NCBI RefSeq assembly: GCF_047345145.1
Contig: NZ_JBLFER010000002.1
Span: 124,001 to 188,000, forward strand
Reading direction: 5' to 3'
Length of the DNA stretch: 64,000 nt
From: Maribacter_C sp047345145
GTDB lineage: Bacteria > Bacteroidota > Bacteroidia > Flavobacteriales > Flavobacteriaceae
The stretch's first letter is position 1, and the number at the start of each line of letters is the position of its first letter. Below the pieces are notes generated by a model that saw only the letters and a program-made list of their open reading frames with translations, was not told the DNA's origin and searched no databases. Shown here piece by piece: positions 1 to 8,300 of the stretch. Made by a program: the position numbers and the translations under genes.

Positions 1-422
1 CCACTAGCAGGAAGCAAAGCCATTCGATATTGTAGAAACTGCTCACGTTCCATTCCCTTAATCATAATACTAAAGGAAGATATTAGTGCCTGATAGTAAC
101 TATTTATACGGCGGGCCTTTTCTATAAAAAAATCAACGTTTTGCGATTTATCATCTACTAATTGCCTTTGCTCATGTAAAATCAACTTGAAATAAAGCTC
201 CGTAATTTGATGGTACATGATGAAGATTTCTTCATCAGGAAAATAGGTTCTCGGAACCTGTAAACTTAAAAGGGTATCTAAGTGTATATAATCCCAATAG
301 GTAAGGTAGCGCTGATATAATAAACCATCTAGATAAGAGCTTAAGTCTTGGCCTGAATCTTTGTATTTCTCTTGAAGTTTAGAAATTTGAGAATCAATCT
401 GCTCTTTGTTCTTCATTTTCAT
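1..422 (-). CDS. kynA: Tryptophan 2,3-dioxygenase, N-terminal part (cut by window edge)
   Basis: Translating the minus strand from the ATG at 422 (a second ATG lies at 416) gives 140 residues with no stop, so the C-terminus lies beyond base 1. Residues about 63-84 carry the tryptophan dioxygenase signature, an acidic stretch followed by I-M-Y-H-Q-I-T-E-L-Y-F-K-L-I-L-H-E; the His (about H71) corresponds to the active-site His of this heme enzyme. An F-L-Q-Y-R-M-A-L-L-P-A-S segment follows where the family carries its substrate-binding Arg. The enzyme opens the indole ring of L-tryptophan to N-formylkynurenine in the cytoplasm. Its neighbours, DUF3108 and 4-hydroxyphenylpyruvate dioxygenase on the same strand, fit an aromatic amino acid catabolic locus. 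The call rests on the N-terminal third only, but the signature is strong. Confidence 0.9.
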   Translation of the reverse strand, partial: MKMKNKEQIDSQISKLQEKYKDSGQDLSSYLDGLLYQRYLTYWDYIHLDTLLSLQVPRTYFPDEEIFIMYHQITELYFKLILHEQRQLVDDKSQNVDFFIEKARRINSYYQALISSFSIMIKGMEREQFLQYRMALLPAS

Positions 423-476
423 GTAGTTTCAATTGCAACTTTCTGTTCTAAAAAAGCAACAACTTCTTTACTTTGC

Positions 477-484
477 CAAAACTA
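477..484 (-). promoter_or_regulatory. Bacteroidota -7 element upstream of kynA
   Basis: The minus strand reads TAGTTTTG, a perfect TAnnTTTG match. A start point around 471 would give a leader of about 50 nt before the ATG at 422. No clear -33 TTTG is seen at the usual distance. Confidence 0.45.
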
Positions 485-534
485 CACAAAGATTTTATAA
501 AGAAAAATTTAAATATTTTGAAGCAGTGCTCTGC

Positions 535-1380
535 TTATTTCATGATAATCTTGAACTGATGTTTTAGTCCATTATAGCCATCGAGATCAGCCTTAATCGC
601 TCCAACAGCTAACTCAGCACTAATTCGAATTGGGATTCTGTTATCGTCCGCAGATACCCACAAGGAAAGACTTTCTTGTTCTTTAAATACTCTACCTGAT
701 TGCACCATTGGGCGGAATTTATAACATTCAACTTTCCCGAATTTTGTTTTCACGATTTCTTTACCCAGATATTTCAATTTGAAATCGAAAATTCCGTCAT
801 CATCATAAAGCATTTTCAATTCTACTGCTTTTCCAACAACCAAATCTTCTGGTATATAATTGTTTCTCAAATAATAAAAAGCAGAAAGCAGATCTTGAAT
901 ACTGTCTTGAAATTCAAAATCCATTTTTTTATTGTTCTTCTTATCATTGAAAATTGCTTTTTCCTCTTTATGATCAAAGTTTATTTCTATATCCTTTGTA
1001 TAACCTCCCTCATTTGTCTTCCTAATAAATTTATAAGGTTTTCCATCTTCCACTCCGAAGTAACTTTCATAAGTATCATCAACCTTAAAAAAAACACTTG
1101 CGAAACCAGTTGTTTCCCCGTGACCTACTACATGGTATACGGGCACATCATCTATTTCGGCAGACTTTACATGTAATGTTGCATAACTGGCATTCAAAAA
1201 TCCATAGTGCATGCGAAATTTCAACCATTCTCCGGGTTTAAAAGCGGACTCCTTCTTTTCTTTCTTCTTGGTTGTAGATCTCTTGATATTCGAATTAACC
1301 GCTAAATCATTGGAAATACCTTCTTGTGCATTCAAGCAAAGACTAACAGAAAGGAATGTAAATAGTAAAAATTTCTTCAT
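535..1380 (-). CDS. DUF3108 domain-containing exported protein
   Basis: A 281-residue protein with a clear Sec signal peptide: two Lys, a hydrophobic core over residues 4-16, and likely cleavage near Ala18-Gln19. The mature part begins with a Lys-rich linker, then W-L-K-F-R-M-H-Y-G and alternating hydrophobic beta strands typical of DUF3108 proteins, which are predicted periplasmic or outer-membrane-associated beta proteins in Gram-negatives. No catalytic motif is visible and the biochemical role of the family is unknown to me. It lies between the kynA 5' end and the hppD transcript; the 112-bp gap to kynA holds the kynA promoter, so it is probably a separate unit. The start is well placed because the signal peptide begins at the first Met. 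Confidence 0.75.
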   Translation of the reverse strand: MKKFLLFTFLSVSLCLNAQEGISNDLAVNSNIKRSTTKKKEKKESAFKPGEWLKFRMHYGFLNASYATLHVKSAEIDDVPVYHVVGHGETTGFASVFFKVDDTYESYFGVEDGKPYKFIRKTNEGGYTKDIEINFDHKEEKAIFNDKKNNKKMDFEFQDSIQDLLSAFYYLRNNYIPEDLVVGKAVELKMLYDDDGIFDFKLKYLGKEIVKTKFGKVECYKFRPMVQSGRVFKEQESLSLWVSADDNRIPIRISAELAVGAIKADLDGYNGLKHQFKIIMK

Positions 1381-1481
1381 AGCTAGAAGTATTATTGTAA
1401 AAATAGTGAATGTGTACTAAAACATTTATTGGTTCACTATTACTAGAACAAAATTTATTCCAAAGTATTGTCAGAATCAAA

Positions 1482-1587
1482 ACAAAAAAAAGCCTAGTTA
1501 AAAAAACTAGGCTTTTCCTAAATAACCAACCAAACTTTAAATTATGAAAAACCAATACTTAAAGTTGTAAGGGAACCACCCCTTACT
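1482..1587 (-). ncRNA. Candidate small RNA or autonomous 3'-UTR transcript downstream of hppD
   Basis: On the minus strand a full Bacteroidota promoter (TTTG, 18 bp, TAAATTTG; 1592-1621) precedes a region without an ATG-led reading frame that could fold into three stems. Stem 1 is GTAAGGG/CCCTTAC with a 6-nt loop (1586-1567). Stem 2 is AACTTTAA/TTAAAGTT (1566-1559 with 1540-1533). The third is an intrinsic terminator at 1516-1488 with a 12-bp stem and 8 U. An unpaired G-G-T-T-G-G-T-T lies between stem 2 and the terminator. The hppD transcript would end at the same terminator, so this could be a 3'-UTR-derived sRNA. Promoter, folding and terminator are seen in the sequence; existence as a transcript is inference. 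Confidence 0.5.
1488..1516 (-). terminator. Rho-independent terminator for hppD and the candidate sRNA
   Basis: The minus strand reads AAAAGCCTAGTT, a 5-nt T loop, then AACTAGGCTTTT continuing into a run of T. The 12-bp stem is perfect and the U-tract lies on the minus-strand side, which fixes the direction. Confidence 0.85.
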
Positions 1588-1591
1588 GATA

Positions 1592-1621
1592 CAAATTTAA
1601 TACATAACCCGCTGGTTCAAA
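1592..1621 (-). promoter_or_regulatory. Complete Bacteroidota promoter driving the candidate sRNA
   Basis: The -33 element TTTG lies at 1621-1618 and the -7 element TAAATTTG at 1599-1592, separated by 18 bp. Both elements match the Bacteroides/Flavobacterium consensus exactly. It lies about 90-115 bases downstream of the hppD stop and points away from it, so it does not serve hppD itself. Confidence 0.6.
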
Positions 1622-1708
1622 TCCCTTTTAACTTACTTTAACTTATCTCTTAACACTTATTTATATATAGCATTCAAAATTTAGGAAATCATTAAGAAAA
1701 ATCCCTAT

Positions 1709-2872
1709 TTAAAGGGTTCCTCGCGCTTGTTGCTCTCTTTCAATAGCTTCAAAAAGTGCTTTGAAATTTCCAACTCCAAAAGACTGAGCTCCTTTTCGTT
1801 GAATGATTTCGATAAACAAAGTTGGTCTATCAACAATCGTTTTAGTAAACAGTTGTAATAAATAACCTTCTTCATCTCGATCAATTAAAATTCCGTGTTT
1901 TTTAAGCACTTCAACATCTTCATCAATTTCGCCAACACGATCTAATAAATCGTCATAATACTCCTCAGGAACATATAAAAATTCTACTCCTCTATCTCGC
2001 ATTGCGGAAACGGTTGCCACAATATCATCTGTTGCTAGGGCCATATGTTGAACCCCTGGACCGTTATAAAAGTCTAAATATTCTTCTATTTGTGATTTCT
2101 TTTTCCCTTTTGCGGGCTCATTAATAGGAAACTTCACTCGACCATTACCATTACTCATCACCTTACTCATAAGAGCTGTGTATTCAGTAGCGATATCATC
2201 ATCAGCGAAGGAAATAATTTGAGCAAAGCCCATTACTTCTCCATAAAATTTACACCATTGATTCATTTCACCCCAACCAACATTGCCCACCATATGGTCG
2301 ATGAATTTCAGGCCAACTGGCTCTGGATTATAGTGTGATTCCCATTTTCGATATCCTGGCAAGAAAATACCATTGTAGTTTTTACGTTCCACAAACATAT
2401 GCACCGTTTCACCGTAAGTATATATTCCTGAGCGAATTACATATCCGTTTTCATCTTCCTCTTTAGTGGGTTTCATATAAGGTTTGGCACCTCTTTTCGT
2501 GGTTTCTTCAAAAGCTTTAGTAGCGTCTTCAACCCAAAGCGCCATGACTTTTACCCCATCACCATGGGTATCAATATGTTTGTTTATTTCACCACCTTTC
2601 TGCAATGGTGTAGTAAGTACCAATCGTATTTTATCTTGTCTTAAAACATAAGATACTCTATCTTTTAGTCCTGTTTCAAGTCCGGCATATGCTTCAGATT
2701 GAAAACCTAATGCCGTTTTATAAAAGTGTGCAGATTGCTTTGCATTACCTACATATAGCTCTACGTAATCGGTACCAAGTAAGGGAAGAAAGTCTTCAGC
2801 TTCTTTGAATAATTTTTTTAAGGAATATTCTGTGTTCTGAAGATCTTTTAAATTTTTTATTTCTGCTGCCAT
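1709..2872 (-). CDS. hppD: 4-hydroxyphenylpyruvate dioxygenase
   Basis: This non-heme Fe(II) enzyme converts 4-hydroxyphenylpyruvate to homogentisate in tyrosine catabolism. The product is 387 residues from the Met at 2872; an in-frame codon at 2893 exists, but the extra seven residues look untranslated. The protein has two vicinal-oxygen-chelate halves. The 2-His-1-Glu iron triad is visible as F-I-D-H-M-V (H193), G-V-Q-H-M-A (H276) and F-I-E-I-I-Q (E355). The tail G-V-G-N-F-K-A-L-F-E-A-I-E-R-E-Q ending in Gly-Thr-Leu is the hallmark C-terminal helix that closes the active site. It shares the locus with kynA. Its transcript most likely ends at the hairpin at 1488-1516. The 234-bp region upstream is gene-free and probably carries its promoter, but no perfect -7 element is seen there. 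Confidence 0.95.
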   Translation of the reverse strand: MAAEIKNLKDLQNTEYSLKKLFKEAEDFLPLLGTDYVELYVGNAKQSAHFYKTALGFQSEAYAGLETGLKDRVSYVLRQDKIRLVLTTPLQKGGEINKHIDTHGDGVKVMALWVEDATKAFEETTKRGAKPYMKPTKEEDENGYVIRSGIYTYGETVHMFVERKNYNGIFLPGYRKWESHYNPEPVGLKFIDHMVGNVGWGEMNQWCKFYGEVMGFAQIISFADDDIATEYTALMSKVMSNGNGRVKFPINEPAKGKKKSQIEEYLDFYNGPGVQHMALATDDIVATVSAMRDRGVEFLYVPEEYYDDLLDRVGEIDEDVEVLKKHGILIDRDEEGYLLQLFTKTIVDRPTLFIEIIQRKGAQSFGVGNFKALFEAIEREQQARGTL

Positions 2873-3106
2873 GAGAATTGTTTTTTGAATCAAAAGCGTT
2901 TTTAGAATGTATTGTTAAAAAGTGTAGAGGAACGAAAAATTCCACAAAGCGCCTGTCGGCGAACAAACATCTTGCTTACCACATTGCCCTAAGATGAGCT
3001 GTTATATCAATTCTAAATTGCATCATACAAATTCATACTTGTAGACTACAAATATCGTGAAAAAGAATTCAACTACTGTAAATCTTGACTCAGCTTTTAG
3101 AAAGTA

Positions 3107-5383
3107 CTAGAACCAATACCCTATGCTGAAAAAGAAATTACCTTTGTCAACTTCAGGAGACCAAGAATATAAAACCTGAATTGGCCCTAAAAACGACTTT
3201 AACCCATAACCCAAAGCATAACCTGAATAGGTGGGTTCTGTAAACCATTCCCCTGTTCGAAAAAGGTCATCATCAACATTGGCAAAATTAGCAGCAAAGA
3301 GCAAGTGGTTCTTTGGAGCAATTTCCCAATCTAATCTACCATATGCTTTTACGTAGCTATTACCTGGTAATGATAAGAAGTCATATCCGTAAAAAGGAAT
3401 GAAATTATTGATAAGGTTTGTACCATAACCGCCCAATACAAAATCAAAAGAAGTTACATTAGAAGTACCAAGTTTAAACCCTCCTTCAGTCTCTAAATTT
3501 ATTGCGAGATTATGAAAAATTGAAAAGGCACCCCCAAGCCGCGCCTTGCTGACCGAAAAGTCCTTAAAATTTTCATTAAAGTCAGAAGACAAGATGTAAT
3601 AGTGAAAATCTCCATCGAAGAAAAGTCCTTTTGTTGGAAAATACTTATTATCATAAGTGTCCAGAGTAAGTTTACCAAAAGCACTATAAAAATCGCTTTT
3701 TTCAAAAAGGGTTCTACCATTTCCATCTGTTCTTGCTTGAGACAGAGCGTTCACATTTTGATCATCAAGTTCTGCAAGGGTTCTAGTACTGTACTTTAGA
3801 AATTTTTGCTCAATTCCCATAGTAAAAGCAAACTCTTCTTGCCAAACGGTTTGCACATAAGCTTGATTGGTAAAGTCTTGAACCCCTAAATTAATTGTAT
3901 TCACATTACCCACATTTGGCACCTCATAATTACTTCGAATCACATCAAAATCAACCTCCTTTTCAAAATCATTAAAACGCGAATTAAAACCAAAACTCCA
4001 ATACGAACCTTTGTCTACATAATACTGTAAATTATAACGCACATTGTCTCCTAAAATAAAATCAAATGAGGCAACGTCATCTTTCATAAAAAGCTTTTTT
4101 CTTGTCAAATTAATCATCGCTGCACTTTTATAAAGGTCGTCATAGTGAGCTCCCAGACGTAAAAAAGTTTTATCTGAAGTTTCTTCCAAGCGTAAAACCA
4201 AATCTTCACCAATTCCGTTAGAAACTAATTGATAGCGAATCGTTTTAAAATTGCCTGTTGCTGATAAGTTGCTTATGCCTTGTTGTAGCTTTTCAAATGT
4301 AATTTTATCCCCAAGTTCAAAGCGTAATTTCCCTTTTACATACCCTCTTGAATAGGTGGTGTTGCCTCCTGATATTACCAATCGATTTATCCTTAGTGAA
4401 TCTTTAGGGGCTACTGATTTTACAAGTGTTCTTTTTTTGTTTTGGTTAATAGAAAGTTCTTTTAAAGCAAGAAACTTTTTGCGCGCAGCAGTTTCACCCA
4501 ACTGAACAATAGTATTTCCTTCATTAAAGTCTAAAACAGTGTAATTCTCAATATCTGGTTTAATATATACATCCGTTTGTTTTGACTTTTCTTGCATTGC
4601 CTCAACCGTTCTGAAGTTATTGATCTGAAGTAGAATTTCTGTCGCCGAAAGCAATTCTTTTCGATCAGAAAGTCCGTGTTGTACATCAATTCCAATAACA
4701 ATATCTGCGCCCATTGCCTTCACTTTCTCAATGGGGTAGTTATTCACAACCCCACCGTCAATTAATACCTTTCCGTCAACGATAGCTGGCTCAAAAAGAG
4801 AAGGAAGCGTTCCACTAGCCATAATTGCCTCAGGTAAATACCCTTTGTTTAAAACTACTTCTTCACCAGTCTCTACATTGGTTGCAATGCAAACAAAAGG
4901 AATAGGCAGATCACTAAAGTTGTTTACATCTTTTACATGATATAGCAATTTTACCAATTCTTGGTAAATATTTTGACCACCAGAATACGCTGGGGGAACG
5001 GATATCTTAAATTTATTAAAGGGCAGCGTAACAGCGTATCTTTCAGAATCTTCTTTCTCATAAAATGTTTTCGCACTTCTAGGCAAATTATCTTGAATGA
5101 GACGATTAAAATCCGTAGTTCTAAAAATAGAATCTAATTCATTCGCAGAATACCCGGCAGCATAAAGGGCCCCTATAATTGCCCCCATACTCGTACCTCC
5201 GATATAATCAATTTTAACTCCCGCCTCCTCTATGACTTTGAGAGCACCAATATGAGCAAGACCTTTTGCCCCTCCTCCGCTAAGAACTAGCCCAACCTTA
5301 GCTTCTTTTTGAGCATTTGAGTTTTGGCCAAATAGACCCGTATAAATAAAAAAGGCAATCGCCAAGAAAAGTATTTTTTGCAT
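3107..5383 (-). CDS. Patatin-like phospholipase with POTRA and outer-membrane barrel (PlpD/type Vd-like)
   Basis: A 758-residue protein with a signal peptide (about residues 1-20, ending before Gln). The patatin domain (about 28-230) has the oxyanion-hole G-G-G-A-K-G at 37-41, the nucleophile elbow G-T-S-M-G with Ser65, and the D-G-G box with Asp209, i.e. a complete Ser-Asp dyad. A POTRA-like segment follows at about 325-395. The remaining roughly 360 residues are alternating beta strands ending in an aromatic residue (Y-W-F), as expected for an Omp85-type 16-strand barrel. Predicted role: an outer-membrane-anchored lipid acyl hydrolase, surface-exposed or periplasmic, as in Pseudomonas PlpD. 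It starts 21 bases after uvrC on the same strand, so the two are probably cotranscribed, although no functional link is evident. Confidence 0.88.
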   Translation of the reverse strand: MQKILFLAIAFFIYTGLFGQNSNAQKEAKVGLVLSGGGAKGLAHIGALKVIEEAGVKIDYIGGTSMGAIIGALYAAGYSANELDSIFRTTDFNRLIQDNLPRSAKTFYEKEDSERYAVTLPFNKFKISVPPAYSGGQNIYQELVKLLYHVKDVNNFSDLPIPFVCIATNVETGEEVVLNKGYLPEAIMASGTLPSLFEPAIVDGKVLIDGGVVNNYPIEKVKAMGADIVIGIDVQHGLSDRKELLSATEILLQINNFRTVEAMQEKSKQTDVYIKPDIENYTVLDFNEGNTIVQLGETAARKKFLALKELSINQNKKRTLVKSVAPKDSLRINRLVISGGNTTYSRGYVKGKLRFELGDKITFEKLQQGISNLSATGNFKTIRYQLVSNGIGEDLVLRLEETSDKTFLRLGAHYDDLYKSAAMINLTRKKLFMKDDVASFDFILGDNVRYNLQYYVDKGSYWSFGFNSRFNDFEKEVDFDVIRSNYEVPNVGNVNTINLGVQDFTNQAYVQTVWQEEFAFTMGIEQKFLKYSTRTLAELDDQNVNALSQARTDGNGRTLFEKSDFYSAFGKLTLDTYDNKYFPTKGLFFDGDFHYYILSSDFNENFKDFSVSKARLGGAFSIFHNLAINLETEGGFKLGTSNVTSFDFVLGGYGTNLINNFIPFYGYDFLSLPGNSYVKAYGRLDWEIAPKNHLLFAANFANVDDDLFRTGEWFTEPTYSGYALGYGLKSFLGPIQVLYSWSPEVDKGNFFFSIGYWF

Positions 5384-5404
5384 GCTTTCTATACGACGTT
5401 CTTT

Positions 5405-7192
5405 TTAGTGAAATGTTTCAAATATCTTTTTTGCTTTTGCCATTCCAACGGTTTCAGCGAGATTTTCAAGCGATGCTTCTTTAATTCGTTTTACAGATCT
5501 AAAAGCTTTTAACAAGTCTTCCGCAGTCTTTTCACCAATCCCTTCAATACCTTCTAATTCTGAATTAATAGCTGCCTTACTTCTTTTGTTTCTATGAAAA
5601 TTAATTCCGAACCGATGCGCTTCATTACGAAGTTGTTGAATGATTTTGAGGGATTCCGATTTTTTATCTAGGTACAATGGAATCGGATCTTCAGGAAAAT
5701 AAATTTCCTCCAAACGCTTTGCAATTCCAATAATAGCAATCTTTCCTCTCAATCCTAAAACATCTAAACTTTTCAAGGCAGAAGAAAGCTGTCCCTTTCC
5801 TCCATCAATGACAATTAATTGTGGTAAGGGTTGCTCCTCAGTCAATAATCTTTTGTATCGCCGATATACTACTTCTTCCATCGATGCAAAATCGTCTGGC
5901 CCATCTACTGTTTTAATATTGTAATGTCGGTACTCTTTTTTAGATGGTTTTCCGTCTTTAAATACAACACAAGCAGCTACAGGGTTGCTTCCTTGAATAT
6001 TACTATTATCAAAACATTCAATGTGACGAGGTTCTTCTGATAACCGAATATCAATCTTCATCTGAGCCATAATGCGTTTCGTATGTCGATCAGGATCGGT
6101 AATCATAATTTGCTTAAAGCGCTCTTGTCTAAAAAACTTAGCATTACGCTTTGAAAGATCAAGGATCTTCTTTTTATCTCCTAACTGCGGAACTGTTACT
6201 TTTAAATGCGGCTCAACGATTACTTCAAACGGGAGATAAATTTCTTTGGACTCAGATTTAAAGCGATCACGAATCTCAACTATGGCAAGTTGCAACAAAT
6301 CTTCATCTCTTTCTTCTAGTTTCTTTTTAATCTCTACGGTATGTGATCCCACAATGGAGCCATGAGAAAGCTGCAAAAAGTTTACATATGCAAAGGCCTC
6401 ATCTGAAATAATAGAAAAGACATCCACATTATTTATTTTAGGATTTACTATAGTACTTCTAACTTGGTAGCTCTCTAGCACCTCAATCTTATCCTTAATC
6501 TGCTGCGCTTCTTCAAATTTCATTTCAGCAGCAAGCGCCTTCATCTGACCTTTAAAATAATGTAGCGATGATTTGAAGTTTCCTTTTATTATACCTCGTA
6601 TATCTGAAATCTGACGCTCATATTCTTCAGCCGTTTGTTCTCCAATGCATGGTCCTTTACAATTGCCTAAATGGTATTCTAGACAGACTTTGTATTTACC
6701 AGCTTTTATTTTTTCTTCGGATAAATCATAGTTGCATGTTCTTAAAGGATAAACACTTTTAATAAGGTCTAATAATGTTCGAACCGTCTTCATACTAGTA
6801 TAAGGACCAAAATATTCAGACCCATCTTTTATCAATTTTCTAGTTGGGAATATCCTTGGAAAGCGTTCATTTTTAATACAAATCCAAGGGTAGGTTTTAT
6901 CATCCTTTAAAAGCACATTGTATCTGGGGCGATATTTTTTTATCAGATTGTTTTCTAATAAAAGTGCATCTGATTCTGTTGGCACAACGATATGTTCAAT
7001 TCGAACTATTTTCTTAACCATAACACGGGTTTTCCCGTATTCATGGTTTTTAGTAAAATAAGAGGATACACGTTTCTTTAAATTTTTTGCCTTCCCAACA
7101 TATAAAATTTTATCCGTTGAATCATAGAACTGATACACCCCAGGATTATTGGGAAGCGTTTGCAGCTGTATTTCAATTGTTATCTTAGACAT
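5405..7192 (-). CDS. uvrC: Excinuclease ABC subunit C
   Basis: A 595-residue UvrC of normal length. Residues about 12-90 form the GIY-YIG 3'-incision nuclease (P-G-V-Y-Q-F then I-L-Y-V-G-K-A-K-N-L-K-K-R). A Cys-rich patch (C-N-Y-D, C-L-E-Y-H-L-G-N-C-K-G-P-C) follows at about 165-182, then the UVR motif that binds UvrB at about 205-240. The RNase H-like 5'-incision domain contains I-E-C-F-D-N-S and V-I-D-G-G-K-G-Q-L. Tandem helix-hairpin-helix motifs occupy the last 55 residues (I-E-G-I-G-E-K-T-A-E-D-L-L). The protein makes the dual incisions of nucleotide excision repair. It is followed by the patatin gene after 21 bases. A 538-bp gap lies upstream. Confidence 0.97.
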   Translation of the reverse strand: MSKITIEIQLQTLPNNPGVYQFYDSTDKILYVGKAKNLKKRVSSYFTKNHEYGKTRVMVKKIVRIEHIVVPTESDALLLENNLIKKYRPRYNVLLKDDKTYPWICIKNERFPRIFPTRKLIKDGSEYFGPYTSMKTVRTLLDLIKSVYPLRTCNYDLSEEKIKAGKYKVCLEYHLGNCKGPCIGEQTAEEYERQISDIRGIIKGNFKSSLHYFKGQMKALAAEMKFEEAQQIKDKIEVLESYQVRSTIVNPKINNVDVFSIISDEAFAYVNFLQLSHGSIVGSHTVEIKKKLEERDEDLLQLAIVEIRDRFKSESKEIYLPFEVIVEPHLKVTVPQLGDKKKILDLSKRNAKFFRQERFKQIMITDPDRHTKRIMAQMKIDIRLSEEPRHIECFDNSNIQGSNPVAACVVFKDGKPSKKEYRHYNIKTVDGPDDFASMEEVVYRRYKRLLTEEQPLPQLIVIDGGKGQLSSALKSLDVLGLRGKIAIIGIAKRLEEIYFPEDPIPLYLDKKSESLKIIQQLRNEAHRFGINFHRNKRSKAAINSELEGIEGIGEKTAEDLLKAFRSVKRIKEASLENLAETVGMAKAKKIFETFH

Positions 7193-7601
7193 AAGATGTT
7201 ATCGGTTCATCATTGTTTGGTAGGAAGCGTTAAATTACCATGTTTTTGTAAAACCTCATTCGATTTTAAATTAATTTAACGTAGTTAAAGAAGGTATCAT
7301 CAAATGATAAAAATCAAATTCTTTAGAGCAAAAGAGGCTCTCTCGTAGACCCCATTTTTTCGATTTCTAAGCGATTTCAAAAAACCGCCTAATGGCTAAA
7401 AAATAGTCTACATTTTAATAATTAAAAGTTTAAACTATAACTTTCTGTTTATCAATTATTTAAATCAATATTTGATTGTATTTACCTATAATTCAATCTT
7501 ACTCAAATGTTAAAATTTGATACAAAACGTGCAGTTCATCGATTAAAAAGTACACTTAATAGTTTTTTTTTGTATATATTTAGCCATCAAAATCAACCAA
7601 C

Positions 7602-7688
7602 ATGGACAAGTACCTCATCACTATTGGCACATACTTAATATTAATGCTTTTTTGCAAGGTTTATTATGCCGTTGCAATCAAAGATTAA
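7602..7688 (+). CDS. Possible 28-residue membrane peptide (uncertain)
   Basis: Within the 538-bp gap between uvrC and the folate gene, an ATG at 7602 opens a frame of 28 codons ending in TAA at 7686-7688. The peptide is M-D-K-Y, then a hydrophobic stretch (Leu, Ile, Thr, Gly, Tyr, Met, Phe, Cys), then K-V-Y-Y-A-V-A-I-K-D: charged ends around one possible membrane segment. An AT-rich track lies just upstream, with a near-match (TATATTTA) to the -7 element. The rest of the gap (7193-7600) shows no other gene. The peptide could be a chance frame or a leader for the next gene, which starts 43 bases downstream. Confidence 0.3.
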   Translation: MDKYLITIGTYLILMLFCKVYYAVAIKD

Positions 7689-7730
7689 GGCTTAGCCTCA
7701 ACAAATCGAATGGTGTCAACTAATCTTTAG

Positions 7731-8300
7731 ATGTTAAAAAAAGATTTAAGACTTCAGTATACTGCATTACGAAAAGATGTTTCCCCACATTCACTTTTAA
7801 ATTCTAGCTTATCAATCGCTAATAAACTTCTGGCACTCGATATCTGGCATTTCGATTATTACCATATATTTCTCCCTATTACTTCCAAAAATGAAGTAGA
7901 CACTTCTTTTATTCTGTCCATTCTGCAAGGGAAAGACAAAAACATCGTCCTCCCTAAAGTAAAAGCTGAGCGAAGTTTAAAACATATTTTACTTACCGAC
8001 AATACAAAGTTGATGGTAAATTCTTGGGGGGTTCCAGAACCATTAGATGGCATCGAAGTTCCTATTGAAAAAATTGATGTAGTTTTTGTTCCTCTTTTGG
8101 CATTTGACAAAACCGGAAATAGAGTAGGTTATGGAAAAGGATTCTACGACGTCTTTTTATCGAATTGCAGAAAAGATGTTATAAAGATTGGATTATCGCT
8201 ATTTACGGTTGAAGATAAAATCACCGATGTAAGTGAAAATGACATCCCCCTAGACCATTGCGTAACTCCTGAAGAAATCTATTCGTTCTCTAGAATCTGA
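7731..8300 (+). CDS. 5-formyltetrahydrofolate cyclo-ligase
   Basis: A 189-residue member of the 5-FTHF cyclo-ligase (MTHFS/YgfA) family, which uses ATP to convert 5-formyl-THF to 5,10-methenyl-THF and so returns a storage folate to one-carbon metabolism. The N-terminus has the family's L-R-K basic helix. The diagnostic V-P-L-L-A-F-D-K-T-G-N-R-V-G-Y-G-K-G-F-Y-D phosphate/ATP loop covers residues 120-140. Length is normal. Its last 22 bases overlap the 3' end of lspA on the opposite strand, so the two convergent genes share no terminator spacer. The 43-base gap to the small upstream frame leaves little room for an independent promoter, and no perfect -7 element is visible. Confidence 0.93.
   Translation: MLKKDLRLQYTALRKDVSPHSLLNSSLSIANKLLALDIWHFDYYHIFLPITSKNEVDTSFILSILQGKDKNIVLPKVKAERSLKHILLTDNTKLMVNSWGVPEPLDGIEVPIEKIDVVFVPLLAFDKTGNRVGYGKGFYDVFLSNCRKDVIKIGLSLFTVEDKITDVSENDIPLDHCVTPEEIYSFSRI

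Noticed and set aside
1608..1640. GGTTCAAATCC-like T-arm suggesting a tRNA on the plus strand
   Set aside because: The T-stem does not pair and no acceptor, D or anticodon arm can be drawn; the bases are part of the minus-strand promoter.
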